Of a stretch of DNA of 64,000 nt, positions 7,831-17,326 are shown in pieces. Within the stretch, counting starts at the first letter, position 1; every line of letters begins with the position of its first letter. A program made the position numbers and the translations under genes. The stretch is from the NCBI RefSeq assembly GCF_009377175.1, contig NZ_VJZD01000003.1, positions 53,420 to 117,419 of the forward strand. The letters run 5' to 3'. Origin of the DNA: Streptomyces adustus. Lineage in GTDB: Bacteria; Actinomycetota; Actinomycetes; Streptomycetales; Streptomycetaceae. Under the pieces are notes generated by a model. It was not told where the DNA came from. It saw nothing but the letters and a program-made list of their open reading frames with translations, and ran no database searches.

Positions 7831-9954
7831 TCAGCTCCTGCGGTTGCCGCCGACCAGGGCCTTGCCGGTCGGGATGCGAATTTCGTAACCGCCTTCGAGG
7901 GCGACGGAGCCGCCGGCGGGCAGATCCACCCGCCAGACGCGGATACCGGGAGCATGCTGATCGGGGCCCGTGCCCTCCTCGGGCGCCGTCCAGTCCGCGT
8001 GCTCCACGATGCGGACGTCCGCCTCGGCGGTGACGGGTACCCGCTCGCGGACCTCGAGGGTGACGGGCCTGGCGAGATGGCTGGCCAGTTCCACGTGGAC
8101 ACGGTGGTCGAGCACGGTGGTGCTGTTGCGCAGGCCCGCCGTCGACTCGTGCACGTTCGTACGGCGGGCGACGCGGATGTCCTCGGCCGGCCCGAGCCCC
8201 ACGCGGCGCACACCGCCCGGCGCGAGCGTGGGCAGCGCGGCGGTCGACAGAAAGCCGTCGTCGACGGTGATCTCCACCGGCCCCGCCAGCAGGGCCTGGT
8301 CGGTGGCGTTGGAAATCACCAATGTCGCGTACACGGTCTGCTCCACGGCCGGTACGCAGAGGTATTCGGTGCGCAGCCCGACCGGGATCTCGGTGACCGT
8401 GACGGTGTGCCAGGTGCCGTCCGACGGCACGTCGGCGCGGGCGGCGGCGTCGAACCGGTGGTCGAAGGAGCCGGCCGACTCGCGGGGCCGTACCGCGTGT
8501 CCGGGCAGGGGCAGCGCGGCGACCGCCTCACCGCGGCGGCGGTACTCGGCGGCCACCGGGTCGAAGGACGGGCCGGGGAACAGCCGACCCCTGCGATCGC
8601 CCGGGTCGTCGGGGCCGCACAGGACGAGGGACGCGTAGTCGAGTTCGCCGTCGCTCGGCCGCGGCGGACCGGCGGCCGGCGCCGGTGGCGCTCCCGCGGA
8701 GAGCGCCGGAGCCGGTGGCGCCACCGCCTGGCCGGGAGCCGGGGCGGCGGGGCCGGCGAAGGAGCTGCTGCGGGCGAGCGGCCGGGCCGGCTGCGCGAGG
8801 TCCGCTACCGCGCCCGGGAAGAGCATCGCGGCGCCGCTGGGCGCCTGTGGGGCCGCGGGTACGGTGGGCGGCCCGCCGTAGATCGGTGATCCCGGCGCAA
8901 CGGGCGCGACCGGACCGGCACCGGCCGTCGGCCTGCCGTAGACCGGTGGAGGCGGGGGCGGCGCAACGGACACGGGCACGGCCGCACCGGCGCCGGCCGC
9001 CGCCCCGACAGCCAGGGGAGCCGCGGAGGTCGCGGGACGCGGGCCCGCCGCGTCGTATCCGGTGAAGAGGTCGGCGAGTCCCGCTGGGGGCTCGCGCCAG
9101 CCGGAGGGTGCGGGGGCGGGCTGGCGGCGCCCGATGCGGATCGAGCGAAGCTCCGGCAAGTCGGTGCGGCGCCGCAGGTCGGCGGTGGCCAGCGCGATGC
9201 GTACGCCGGTCCAGTCCTCTCCGGTGCGCTGAGCGACCGAGGCGCGTAGGACCAGTCGGCCGGTGCCGTCGCCCTGCCGGTACCCGAGACGGTAGGCCGG
9301 AACCCAGACGGCACCAGGCACCCCGTACTCGAGTTCGATCTCCGCCTCGCCGGTGCCGTCGAGGGTCAGGGCCGCGCAGACCGTCGTGTCCACGTGCGCC
9401 GACGGTGCGTCGGTGGAGGCTCGGGCGAGGTTGTCGACGGCGACCTCGAGCTCGTGCTCGACGCGGCTCAGCGCCTCCTCCAGCTCGACCAGGCGTGCGT
9501 GCAGAGTCGTCATCCGCCCGTCGACGAAATCGGCCAGCGTCAGCCAGGCGTCGACCGCGGTGCGGCGGTGCGGATCGTCGCGCCTTCGGGCCGGCGGGAC
9601 CGGATGCAGGTTCGTGACTTCCTGGATCAGGTTCAACTGCCGGTCTCGGCGGTGCTGCGCCGCCGCGTACTCCTCACGCAGCCGCTCCGTCTCGCGCCGT
9701 AGTTCGTCGTGCGAGCCGGTGCCGGACGGCTCGGCGTCGACCTCCACCCGGGCCTCGACCACGCGCAGGCCGTAAGCGCCTTTGACGCGAGCCCGCAGCG
9801 AACCCGGGTCCAGGGAGCGCGGCAGCCCCGTCACGCGCACCCGTCCGTTCGACGGCACAGTTCCCCGGGCCAGTCGGTGGCAGAGCGCGCCCTGCGCGTA
9901 CACCACGACAGCATCGAGGGTCGATCCCCAACTCCGTGCGTTTTCGGCTGCCAT
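7831..9954 (-). CDS. DUF4139 domain protein with long Pro/Ala-rich insert, first of a pair
   Basis: 707 residues from the ATG at 9954 (GGGGGAG just upstream); a GTG at 9984 would add ten residues. It has the same order as the downstream paralogue: N-terminal beta domain (STLDAVVVYAQGALCHRLARG), coiled coil at about 85-185, and a DUF4139 core with VWVPAYRLGYRQG ... TGEDWTGVRIALATADL. The core is split by a low-complexity Pro/Ala/Gly segment of roughly 150 residues (about 295-450), absent from the paralogue. The C-terminal half resumes with WHTVTVTEIPVGLRTEYLCVP. Two unequal tandem paralogues suggest a heteromer. Confidence 0.85.
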   Translation of the reverse strand: MAAENARSWGSTLDAVVVYAQGALCHRLARGTVPSNGRVRVTGLPRSLDPGSLRARVKGAYGLRVVEARVEVDAEPSGTGSHDELRRETERLREEYAAAQHRRDRQLNLIQEVTNLHPVPPARRRDDPHRRTAVDAWLTLADFVDGRMTTLHARLVELEEALSRVEHELEVAVDNLARASTDAPSAHVDTTVCAALTLDGTGEAEIELEYGVPGAVWVPAYRLGYRQGDGTGRLVLRASVAQRTGEDWTGVRIALATADLRRRTDLPELRSIRIGRRQPAPAPSGWREPPAGLADLFTGYDAAGPRPATSAAPLAVGAAAGAGAAVPVSVAPPPPPPVYGRPTAGAGPVAPVAPGSPIYGGPPTVPAAPQAPSGAAMLFPGAVADLAQPARPLARSSSFAGPAAPAPGQAVAPPAPALSAGAPPAPAAGPPRPSDGELDYASLVLCGPDDPGDRRGRLFPGPSFDPVAAEYRRRGEAVAALPLPGHAVRPRESAGSFDHRFDAAARADVPSDGTWHTVTVTEIPVGLRTEYLCVPAVEQTVYATLVISNATDQALLAGPVEITVDDGFLSTAALPTLAPGGVRRVGLGPAEDIRVARRTNVHESTAGLRNSTTVLDHRVHVELASHLARPVTLEVRERVPVTAEADVRIVEHADWTAPEEGTGPDQHAPGIRVWRVDLPAGGSVALEGGYEIRIPTGKALVGGNRRS

Positions 9955-10251
9955 GTGCTCCCCCACCGTCTCCGTGCCGGTCACAGCCTACGCCCGGCCG
10001 CGCGCGCCCCGCCGAGTACCGATACATCGGGACCGCCCGCAACCGCTGGGGTGACAAGCCCACTTGGTGGGGCACGTGGTTCGCTTCCCCGGTCCGAGCG
10101 GAGCCCCCGCCTTCAGTTCCGGCGTCGTGTCCGATGCGCCCACGGACGGCGAGAGCCGACAGGGCGAGCGGCGTGGGAGCCCGTGGAACGAGGCGGAACG
10201 GAATGGAACGCCGGGAGAGAGACAAGTTCGACCTCTCCTGGGAGACATGGC

Positions 10252-13113
10252 GTGGGTATCTCGCGAAGAAGGCTACTGACGGCGACCGGAGCGGGTGTGG
10301 TGGCGGCAGCCATCGACGCGGGCGGTTTTCGCGCCGCGGCCGAAGCCGCCACCTCGATGGAGGCCGGCCGGACAGCTGCCACGGCGGCTGCTTCCCCATC
10401 GGACGTGCCGGTGGTCACCACGTGGGATCGGACGGTGCAGCGGGCGAGTTACGCCCAGGGCGCGGGCTATCAGCGGCTCGTCGCCGGGCCGGGGGAGCCG
10501 CACACCATCCGCACCGACCTCTGGTCCCGCTTCGGCCCTCCGACGATGGCGCTGGCGGCGTTCGCGCAGATGACCGACCTGCACATCGTGGACGACCAGT
10601 CGCCGGCCCGCCTGGAGTTCATGGACCGCTACGCCGACGCGGGCGCCCCGCACTACGCCTCGTACCCCACCGACTCGGCCTACCGGGGCCACGAGTTCCT
10701 CTCGACGCAGGTCGTCGACGCGATGTGCCAGGCCGTCGCCGGAATCGGCAAGGGCCCGCGAAGCCGGATGCCGCTCCAGTTCACCATCGTCACCGGCGAC
10801 GCGATCGACAACTGCCAGCACAACGAGAACCGCTGGTACATCGACCTGCTCGACGGCGGCCAGACCATCGTCCCGGACTCCGGCGCCGTCGGCCTGGACC
10901 AGAGCTTCGCCGGCGGTGCCCTGACCAGCGGCGGCACCGGGGACAACCACTACTACTACCCGTCCGTGCCACCGCAGCAGGTGCCGGGCAATCGGTACAC
11001 CGGCACCTCCGGCCTCGGCTTCCCCTACGTTCCCGGGCTGCTGGACGCGAGCGGTGCGGTGGGCGCGGCCCGTCGGCCGTTCGTCTCGCACGGCCTGCGC
11101 ATGCCCTGGTACGCGGCGTACGGCAACCACGACGGCCTGTGGCAGGGCAACGAGCCCATCGACAACAACCTCGTCGACGTGCAGGGCCTGACGCTCGGCA
11201 CGTCCAAGACCACCGGCACCTCCGCCGACCTGCCGGACAACTACAGCGACCTCGGCACCTTCGGCAAGCTGATGGTCGCCTGGGAACTGGAGGGAACCCG
11301 GGTCGCCGCGGACCCCGACCGGCGGCTGCTGTCCCGCAAGGCCTTCATCCAGGACCACTTCAACACCGCAGGCCTGCCGGTCGGTCACGGATTCCAGGGC
11401 GTGGGGATCGACAAGGCCTACTACGCGATCCCGTCCGCCTCCGGCGACCTGATCCGCTACATCACCCTCGACTCCACCAACACCAACACCGACGGATTCG
11501 GCTCCGGCGCCGCGGGCGGCTCGATCGACACCGACCAGCTCGAGTGGCTGGAACAGCAGCTCAGGGTCAACAGCTCGCGCTACATCAACACCAGCAACCA
11601 CATCGTCACGCAGAGCGGTGTGCAGGACAAGATGTACGTGATCTTCTGTCACCACACGCTCAACACCATGGACAACCTGGACGACGGCATCTTCGGCGGC
11701 ATCTTCGGGGACCGGCACACCGGCGACGAACTCAAGTCACTGCTGCTGCGCTACCCGAACGTGATCGCCATGGTCAACGGCCACACACACGCCAACAAGA
11801 TCATCCCCCATCCGGCGCCGGCGTCCAGCCCGATCTCCGGCGGCTTCTGGGAGATCTCCACCGCCTCGCACATCGACTGGCCGATCCAGAGCCGCATCAT
11901 CGAGATCATGGCGAGCCCCGACGCGCAGAACGCGGGGGAGTTCGGCTCCGCCGCCGGGCCCGCCACCCTCTCGATCTTCACCACCATGGTCGACCCCGCC
12001 GCGCCCCTCTCCTTCGGGGGCGACACCAGCACTCCCGCGCAACTGGCCTCCCTGGCACGGGAGCTGGCCACCAACGACCCGCAGGAGGTGAGTCGTGGCA
12101 TCACCAACCGTATGGGCCTCAACCAGGACCGCAACACGCAGCTGCTCCTGCCGGCCCCCTTCCCGCTGCACGCTCCGCACCCGCTCGGTTCCCCGGTCGC
12201 CGCGGCCCGCAACCAGGACGGACGCCTGGAGCTGTTCGGCACGGACGCGCAGGGCAACCTGTGGAACACCAGTCAGCTGACCGCCGGCGGCGACCTGAAG
12301 CCCTGGACCAAGCTCGCCGGCGGGCCGGGCTGGCAGTCCGTCACCGCCGCCGCCCACCAGGACGGCCGGGTCGAGGTGTTCGCCATCGACCAGAACGGCT
12401 TCGTCACCCGTCGCGCGCAGACCGGCGCGGGCAGCAGCACCTACACGGCGCCCCAGCAGTTCGACTCCGCCTTCACGTCGGCGAGCGCGGTCCAGGACCA
12501 GTGGGGCGGCATGCAGGTCTACGCGACCCGCAGCGACAACAGCATCCGCCACCGCTGGCAGGACTTCCTCAACGACGACACCGCCTCGAACGGCTGGTTC
12601 ACTCCCTGGACCCAGCTCGGCGGCACCGCCATCCAGCTGGCCGTCGAGACCGGCTCCGACGGGCGCGCCGTGCTGGTCGCCATCAAGGAGGACGGTCTCC
12701 TCATCCAGCGCAAGATGAACGTCGCCAACGCGCAGACGGAGAGCGAGTGGGGCGGGGTACTGCCGCTCGACGGCATCCTCGACTCCATCGACCTGGCCCG
12801 CAACCTCGACGGACGCCTGGCGATCTTCGGTACCAACCCTGACGGGATGCTCTGGCGCCGCTTCGAGACCGCCCCGGGCAGCGGGACATGGCAACCCTGG
12901 GCTCAGATACCGACGCAGGCCGGTGCCACCGCACTGAGGATGCGTCACGTCTGCGCCGAGCGCAGCGGAACCGGCAGGATCGCACTGTTCGCCGTCGACG
13001 GCACGGGCACGCTGTACCACTGCGAGCAGTCCGGTCCCAACAGCACCGACTGGTCCCCCTGGGCGGCCGGCGGCGTCGAACTGCGGGCCACGCACACCTT
13101 CGGCGGGCTGTGA
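10252..13113 (+). CDS. Tat-exported metallophosphoesterase fused to a C-terminal beta-propeller (lectin-like)
   Basis: 953 residues from a GTG at 10252 (GGGAG 7 nt upstream). The protein starts with a twin-arginine signal (GISRRRLLTATGAGVV). The calcineurin-like motifs are all present: D109-L-H111, TGDAIDNCQHNENRW, G-N292-H293-D294, FCHHTLN, and G-H511-T-H513, so it should be an active dinuclear metal phosphoesterase of the TIGR03767 type. From about residue 640 to the end there are repeated blades (NQDGRLELFGTDAQGNLW, HQDGRVEVFAIDQNG, LDGRLAIFGTNPDGMLWRR), the pattern of PLL/tectonin-like sugar-binding propellers. This suggests an extracytoplasmic enzyme tethered to a glycan. Substrate unknown. 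Confidence 0.88.
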   Translation: MGISRRRLLTATGAGVVAAAIDAGGFRAAAEAATSMEAGRTAATAAASPSDVPVVTTWDRTVQRASYAQGAGYQRLVAGPGEPHTIRTDLWSRFGPPTMALAAFAQMTDLHIVDDQSPARLEFMDRYADAGAPHYASYPTDSAYRGHEFLSTQVVDAMCQAVAGIGKGPRSRMPLQFTIVTGDAIDNCQHNENRWYIDLLDGGQTIVPDSGAVGLDQSFAGGALTSGGTGDNHYYYPSVPPQQVPGNRYTGTSGLGFPYVPGLLDASGAVGAARRPFVSHGLRMPWYAAYGNHDGLWQGNEPIDNNLVDVQGLTLGTSKTTGTSADLPDNYSDLGTFGKLMVAWELEGTRVAADPDRRLLSRKAFIQDHFNTAGLPVGHGFQGVGIDKAYYAIPSASGDLIRYITLDSTNTNTDGFGSGAAGGSIDTDQLEWLEQQLRVNSSRYINTSNHIVTQSGVQDKMYVIFCHHTLNTMDNLDDGIFGGIFGDRHTGDELKSLLLRYPNVIAMVNGHTHANKIIPHPAPASSPISGGFWEISTASHIDWPIQSRIIEIMASPDAQNAGEFGSAAGPATLSIFTTMVDPAAPLSFGGDTSTPAQLASLARELATNDPQEVSRGITNRMGLNQDRNTQLLLPAPFPLHAPHPLGSPVAAARNQDGRLELFGTDAQGNLWNTSQLTAGGDLKPWTKLAGGPGWQSVTAAAHQDGRVEVFAIDQNGFVTRRAQTGAGSSTYTAPQQFDSAFTSASAVQDQWGGMQVYATRSDNSIRHRWQDFLNDDTASNGWFTPWTQLGGTAIQLAVETGSDGRAVLVAIKEDGLLIQRKMNVANAQTESEWGGVLPLDGILDSIDLARNLDGRLAIFGTNPDGMLWRRFETAPGSGTWQPWAQIPTQAGATALRMRHVCAERSGTGRIALFAVDGTGTLYHCEQSGPNSTDWSPWAAGGVELRATHTFGGL

Positions 13114-13162
13114 AAGTCCCGGCGACGCCCGGTCCGTCCCGGTCCTCCGCCTGAACACAGGC

Positions 13163-13190
13163 GTCGGTCCCGCCGCTCGGCGGGGCCGAC
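13163..13190. terminator. GC-rich hairpin between convergent genes
   Basis: GTCGGTCCCG pairs with CGGGGCCGAC (one G-U) across an 8-nt loop, 50 bp after the phosphoesterase stop. No T-run follows, which is common in Streptomyces. Confidence 0.55.
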
Positions 13191-13483
13191 ACCCCTACGG
13201 CTCTCCGTTTCCCGTACGACCGTCCCGTCACCGGCCACTGCTGCGGCCCTCGCAGGGGTGCCGGACGGGCGAGCCACGGCTGAGCGGCAGAGGAAGCCGT
13301 GGCCCGAGGGGAATCGGCACGGCGCTCTCCGGCCGCAGGATGCCGACAGCCGCCGAAGCGGCCGGCCGCGGCCACCTAGGCCGGAAGGCCAGGCACACAG
13401 AACGGCCGCGACGGCCCGGAACGGGGAGACCAGCGGACACTGCCGTAGCCCAGGATCACGCCGCAAGCAGGGCAGGGCCGCTG

Positions 13484-15463
13484 TCAGGCGGGCCAGTACG
13501 AGCAGCGCACCCCGGTGTGCACCGCCTGCCGCAGATGCTCACCGATCGCCGGATCGGCTGCCGCGATCCGGTCCAGCGCCCGTCGGACGGCCTTGCTCAC
13601 CGCCACCCTGGAGCGCTCCTCGCTCTCGGAGAAGCGGCGCGCGCGTCCGCCCAGGCCCGTGGCACCGGCGAGCTGGCTCACCAGCCAGTCGTGTTCGGCC
13701 TGGGCCGCAGCGGCCCGCTCCTGGTCGTGGGCCGCCCGGAACGCGTCCAGATCGGTGCGCAGCCGCGCCAGACGGCTGCGGTACTCCTGCATCGCCGCCC
13801 GGTCCAGTACCGGCTGTCCGGGCGCAGCCGCGCGCCCGGCGGCCTCGCCGAGGGCGGTCAGCCCCGCCACGAGGTCGGCGGCCCGGATCTCCTGGCGCGG
13901 ATTGGCGATCAGCACCACCAGGTGCAGCATTCCCACGCTGTGCTCCACCAGGACGCTGCGCCCACGCAGCCCGATCCGCCACTTGCGGCCCAGCCGGGCA
14001 CACGACACCGTCGGCTGCCCTTGCCCTTGCCCTTGCCCGTCCTCGTCTTGTGGATCTGCGTCGTCACGCCCGGCGGTCCTGGGCAGCGGCTCCGCGGTCT
14101 TCTCGGCGGCCGCGGCCATCTCCTGCCGGACGGCGTCGGCCTCTGCGGGCCGCCCGGCTCGTACGAGCGCCACCGCGAGCCGCTCCCAGGAGGCATTGAC
14201 CGCGGGCCAGTGCGCCAGGGCGAGATTGCGCCGGACCGCCTCCCGCAGATGGCCCACGGCCCGCTCGGCATCGCCCGTGGCCAACGCGGCGACCCCCAGC
14301 GCGTGGTGGGCCGAGCCGAAGCAGGCGACGGCCAGACTGCCCACGACCGGCAGGTGGGCGTAGGGGCTCAGCAGCTCGTAGACCCGTGCCGCCGTGGCGG
14401 TGTCGTCGAGGAGATAGGCCGCCTCCGCGACACCGTGCATCGTCACCATCCAGCTGCTCGACCGAGGCAGGTCGCCGAGGTCGCGGCCGCACAGCGTGGC
14501 CAGCGCGCCGACGGCCTTGCGCCGGTCCCCGGCCGTCACCGCGGCCACCGCCAGCGCGGCCAGCGCGTGATCGTCCACAGCGCTCAGCGTCGGCGAGTTG
14601 ACCATGTCGCTGAGGAGCGGCACGAGCTCTCCCACTCGGCCCTGATACCAGCGGATGGTCACCAGTTGGGCGGCCTGCCAGACGGTGGCGTTGACGTCCC
14701 CGGCGGCGATCCCGCGCTCGGTACAGGCCCTGGCCAGCACCTCGGCCTCGTCGAGGCGGCCCGCGCGGACGGCGAGCATGACCTCCATCGCGCTCACGAC
14801 GAAACCGACCGCGAGATGATCACGCTCGGCCAGCAGGCCGCGAAGCTCCACCAGGCAGCGTTCCGCGTGCGGGTCGCCGTCCAGGAACATGTCCACCGTC
14901 TGCCACAGCAGTCCCATCAACAGATCACTGCGGCGGGACGTGAGAAAGCTCTGCGCGACCAGCTCGCCGGCCAGTTCCAGGCGCAGCGTGCCGTGCTCAG
15001 GGCCGACCAGGCAGTGATGAGCCAGGCTCGATGCCTCGGCCCGCGCCAACGGATTCTGCCGTGCCCTTGCCTGTTCGAGGAGCGCGAGTACGGCCGTGTT
15101 GTCGCTGCTGCGGTAGTCGCCCTCCCCGGCCAGCCGGATCCGCAGCCGCAGTGCCAGCGAGGACTGGGGGTCCAGGAGTTCCAGGACCCCGCGTATCCGC
15201 GATTCCAGGAGAACCGAGCCGGCGACCGTGCGGTGTTCGTGCACCCACAGACCGCCGAAGCCGAGGGCGGCCACCGCCATGGACCGTGTGTCGCCCAACG
15301 ACTCGGCCATCCGGTAGGCGCGTTCGAAGCGGTCCCGGCCGGCGCGCAGATCGCCGTCGTCGACGACGGCGCGGGTGCCCTCCTCGAGCAGGGTCCGAAG
15401 CTCACCGGCCTGCCGGGCGTCCGGTCCGGACGCGTCCCGAACGGGCGCATCGACATTCTTCAC
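13484..15463 (-). CDS. TPR-repeat protein with AAA/LuxR-regulator-type C-terminal domain
   Basis: 659 residues from a GTG at 15463, preceded by AGGAGA; the open frame extends to 15628 without coding support. The body is helical, Ala/Leu-rich TPR-like repeats (about 30-480). A Gln/Gly/Asp linker (DEDGQGQGQGQ) separates it from a C-terminal ~150-residue domain ending SRVAVSKAVRRALDRIAAADPAIGEHLRQAVHTGVRCSYWPA. That ending is what I remember from large actinobacterial predicted-ATPase regulators, but the P-loop ATPase half is absent here. It may be a stand-alone scaffold derived from such a regulator. Converges on the phosphoesterase gene. Confidence 0.7.
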   Translation of the reverse strand: MKNVDAPVRDASGPDARQAGELRTLLEEGTRAVVDDGDLRAGRDRFERAYRMAESLGDTRSMAVAALGFGGLWVHEHRTVAGSVLLESRIRGVLELLDPQSSLALRLRIRLAGEGDYRSSDNTAVLALLEQARARQNPLARAEASSLAHHCLVGPEHGTLRLELAGELVAQSFLTSRRSDLLMGLLWQTVDMFLDGDPHAERCLVELRGLLAERDHLAVGFVVSAMEVMLAVRAGRLDEAEVLARACTERGIAAGDVNATVWQAAQLVTIRWYQGRVGELVPLLSDMVNSPTLSAVDDHALAALAVAAVTAGDRRKAVGALATLCGRDLGDLPRSSSWMVTMHGVAEAAYLLDDTATAARVYELLSPYAHLPVVGSLAVACFGSAHHALGVAALATGDAERAVGHLREAVRRNLALAHWPAVNASWERLAVALVRAGRPAEADAVRQEMAAAAEKTAEPLPRTAGRDDADPQDEDGQGQGQGQPTVSCARLGRKWRIGLRGRSVLVEHSVGMLHLVVLIANPRQEIRAADLVAGLTALGEAAGRAAAPGQPVLDRAAMQEYRSRLARLRTDLDAFRAAHDQERAAAAQAEHDWLVSQLAGATGLGGRARRFSESEERSRVAVSKAVRRALDRIAAADPAIGEHLRQAVHTGVRCSYWPA

Positions 15464-15757
15464 GGCTCTGGTTCTCTCCTGGGTGCACTCGACAACGCCA
15501 GGTGAAGCCGACCGGACCGCCGTGTCGGTCGTGATCAGTGGCCTTGCCACAGGACGCGGGACGGCGAGTGAGCCTAGCGCAGCGGCCACAGCGGGGGAAC
15601 AGCCCCAGGTTGTACGGCAGATGGACACCGTTGAAAAGCACTCGCACCGGCCGGTTCGGACCGGGCCGGCAGACGCAGACCGGCCTCCACCCTTACGCGT
15701 CGGAGCCCCTCGGCGGCATCGCGGGGAGCCGCCGCGTCGGGAGTCGGCTGCGCCTGT

Positions 15758-16291
15758 TCAACGACCTTCAGGTTGACGAGGAGCGTGGCCTTGCTCGGCT
15801 CGGTCGTCGACGTCCTGGGGATACCAGCGGAGTTCGATTCCGTTGCCGTCCGGATCCTGGATGTAGACCGATGTTGCCGTGCCGCGTGCGCCGAATCGCG
15901 GTACGGGCCCTTCGAGAACCGTGCAGGGTGCCGATGCGATGAACTCGTCCCAGTCCAGGGGGTCGACGGTGAGACAGATGTGGTCGACGTTGGCCGATCC
16001 CCGGGTGCCGGCGACGAGGTCGATGATGGTCTCCGGGGTGATTCTGACCGACGGAAAGGGCGCCTGTGCCTGTCGCCACTCGTCGACGCGTACCGCCTCC
16101 AGCCCCAGGAGGCCGGTGTAGAACGACAGGGAGCGTTCGACGTCGGCGACGTTGAGGACCAGGTGGTCGAAGGCCTTGACCCGGAGGGAGGGCACTCGCG
16201 GTGCCTCGCTGCGGGTCTGCGCAGTGCGGTCGTGGCCCCGCGTGGAGGTGTGGGTCTCCGACGGGCCGGTGGTGGCGTTCGGTGTGATCAC
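15758..16291 (-). CDS. VOC (glyoxalase/dioxygenase superfamily) protein
   Basis: 177 residues, GTG start with GAGGG 7 nt upstream. One VOC module spans about 38-165: FDHLVLNVADVERSLSFYTGLLGLE, then VDHICLTV, then SVYIQDPDGNGIELRWYP. The family metal ligands His (first and third strands) and Glu (last strand) are present, so it should bind a divalent metal. Function could be an isomerase, a ring-cleaving dioxygenase or a resistance protein. It is divergent from a LysR regulator 120 bp away, the usual arrangement for a LysR-controlled target. Confidence 0.85.
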   Translation of the reverse strand: MITPNATTGPSETHTSTRGHDRTAQTRSEAPRVPSLRVKAFDHLVLNVADVERSLSFYTGLLGLEAVRVDEWRQAQAPFPSVRITPETIIDLVAGTRGSANVDHICLTVDPLDWDEFIASAPCTVLEGPVPRFGARGTATSVYIQDPDGNGIELRWYPQDVDDRAEQGHAPRQPEGR

Positions 16292-16376
16292 AGTTCTTCC
16301 CTCGATGGTGGAGTCGGTGGGGTTGTCCCAGGATCCGTCGGACCGGATGCGCCATCAAGGCAGCATTGCCATACGA

Positions 16377-16397
16377 TCGTTGAGCCTGACTCAACGA
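16377..16397. promoter_or_regulatory. inverted repeat between VOC and LysR genes, probable LysR box
   Basis: TCGTTGAG and its exact complement CTCAACGA are separated by 5 bp, ending 14 bp before the LysR start in the shared promoter region. Position and symmetry fit a LysR autoregulatory site. Confidence 0.6.
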
Positions 16398-16411
16398 ACG
16401 GGGAGAGGGAC

Positions 16412-17326
16412 GTGCTGGAGCGTGTGGAGATCGAGACCTTCCTGGCTCTTGCCGAAGAACTCCACTTCGGCCGTACCGCGGAGCGCCTCGGTCTCACGAC
16501 CGGCCGGGTGAGTCAGGTGATCAGGAAATTGGAGCGGCACATCGGCGGTGCGTTGTTCGAGCGAACCAGCAGGACCGTTCGACTCACCCCGGTCGGCGAG
16601 CAGTTGGCCGGTGATCTGGCACCCCTCGTCGCCGCGATGGAGGCCGCACTGCGCAGAGCAGCCGACGCGAGCCGAGGTGTCACGGGCGAACTCCGGGTGG
16701 CCTTTCTCGGGGAGGGGACGGCCCCCGCACTGCTCAAGGCGGTCGCGCTGTTCGGCGAACGGCACCCCGACTGCCGGGTCGAGGTCCGGGAAGTGCAGCT
16801 GTCCAACTCCCGTGCGAGCCTGGTCGACGGTTCGGTCGACGTCCTCGTCGCCTCGTATCCCTTCGACGGGATGGCTTGCGGTCCGGCGCTGATCACGGAG
16901 AAGCGGGTGCTCGCGGTCGCTTCCGGGCATCCCCTCGCGGGTGAGCGTTCGGTGTCGGTGGAGGTGCTCGCGGACCACCCCGTAGTGCAGTACCCGGAGG
17001 TCACATCGGTGGGGTTCAAGCGGGACCGCACCCCGGACCGCACCCCGTCGGGCCGACCGATCCCGAAGGGACCGGCCGGAGCCTCGTTCTCCGAGATGCT
17101 CACACTCGTCGCTATGGGCAAAGGGGTCCTTCCGGTGGGCGAGCATTCCCGCCTGTACTACCCGCGTCCTGACGTCACCTACGTGCCTCTCCACGATGCA
17201 CGCCCGATCGAGCGCGGCCCGGTCTGGCGGACGGGGAACACCAACGCGTACGTCGAGGAGTTCGTACGGGCTGTGGCGGATACGGCGAACAGCGTGAGGG
17301 TTCCCCGTGATGCGGGGAATGGGTGA
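16412..17326 (+). CDS. LysR-family transcriptional regulator
   Basis: 304 residues from the GTG at 16412 with a GGAGAGGGA site. The N-terminal winged helix is classic (VEIETFLALAEELHFGRTAERLGLTTGRVSQVIRKLERHIGGALFERTSRTVRLTPVG). A periplasmic-binding-like effector domain follows from about residue 90 (LRVAFLGEGTAPALLKAV ... VDVLVASYPFDG). It is transcribed away from the VOC gene and probably controls it and itself through the inverted repeat in between. Confidence 0.9.
   Translation: MLERVEIETFLALAEELHFGRTAERLGLTTGRVSQVIRKLERHIGGALFERTSRTVRLTPVGEQLAGDLAPLVAAMEAALRRAADASRGVTGELRVAFLGEGTAPALLKAVALFGERHPDCRVEVREVQLSNSRASLVDGSVDVLVASYPFDGMACGPALITEKRVLAVASGHPLAGERSVSVEVLADHPVVQYPEVTSVGFKRDRTPDRTPSGRPIPKGPAGASFSEMLTLVAMGKGVLPVGEHSRLYYPRPDVTYVPLHDARPIERGPVWRTGNTNAYVEEFVRAVADTANSVRVPRDAGNG

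Noticed and set aside
9936..12842. Plus-strand 968-codon frame overlapping the metallophosphoesterase
   Set aside because: Arg/Pro/His-rich out-of-frame product; the other plus frame carries all motifs.
10273..13158. Long minus-strand frames (481 and 473 codons) opposite the metallophosphoesterase
   Set aside because: They are mirror frames of a gene with clear catalytic motifs; products are Val/Gly/Arg/Asp-rich with no domain.
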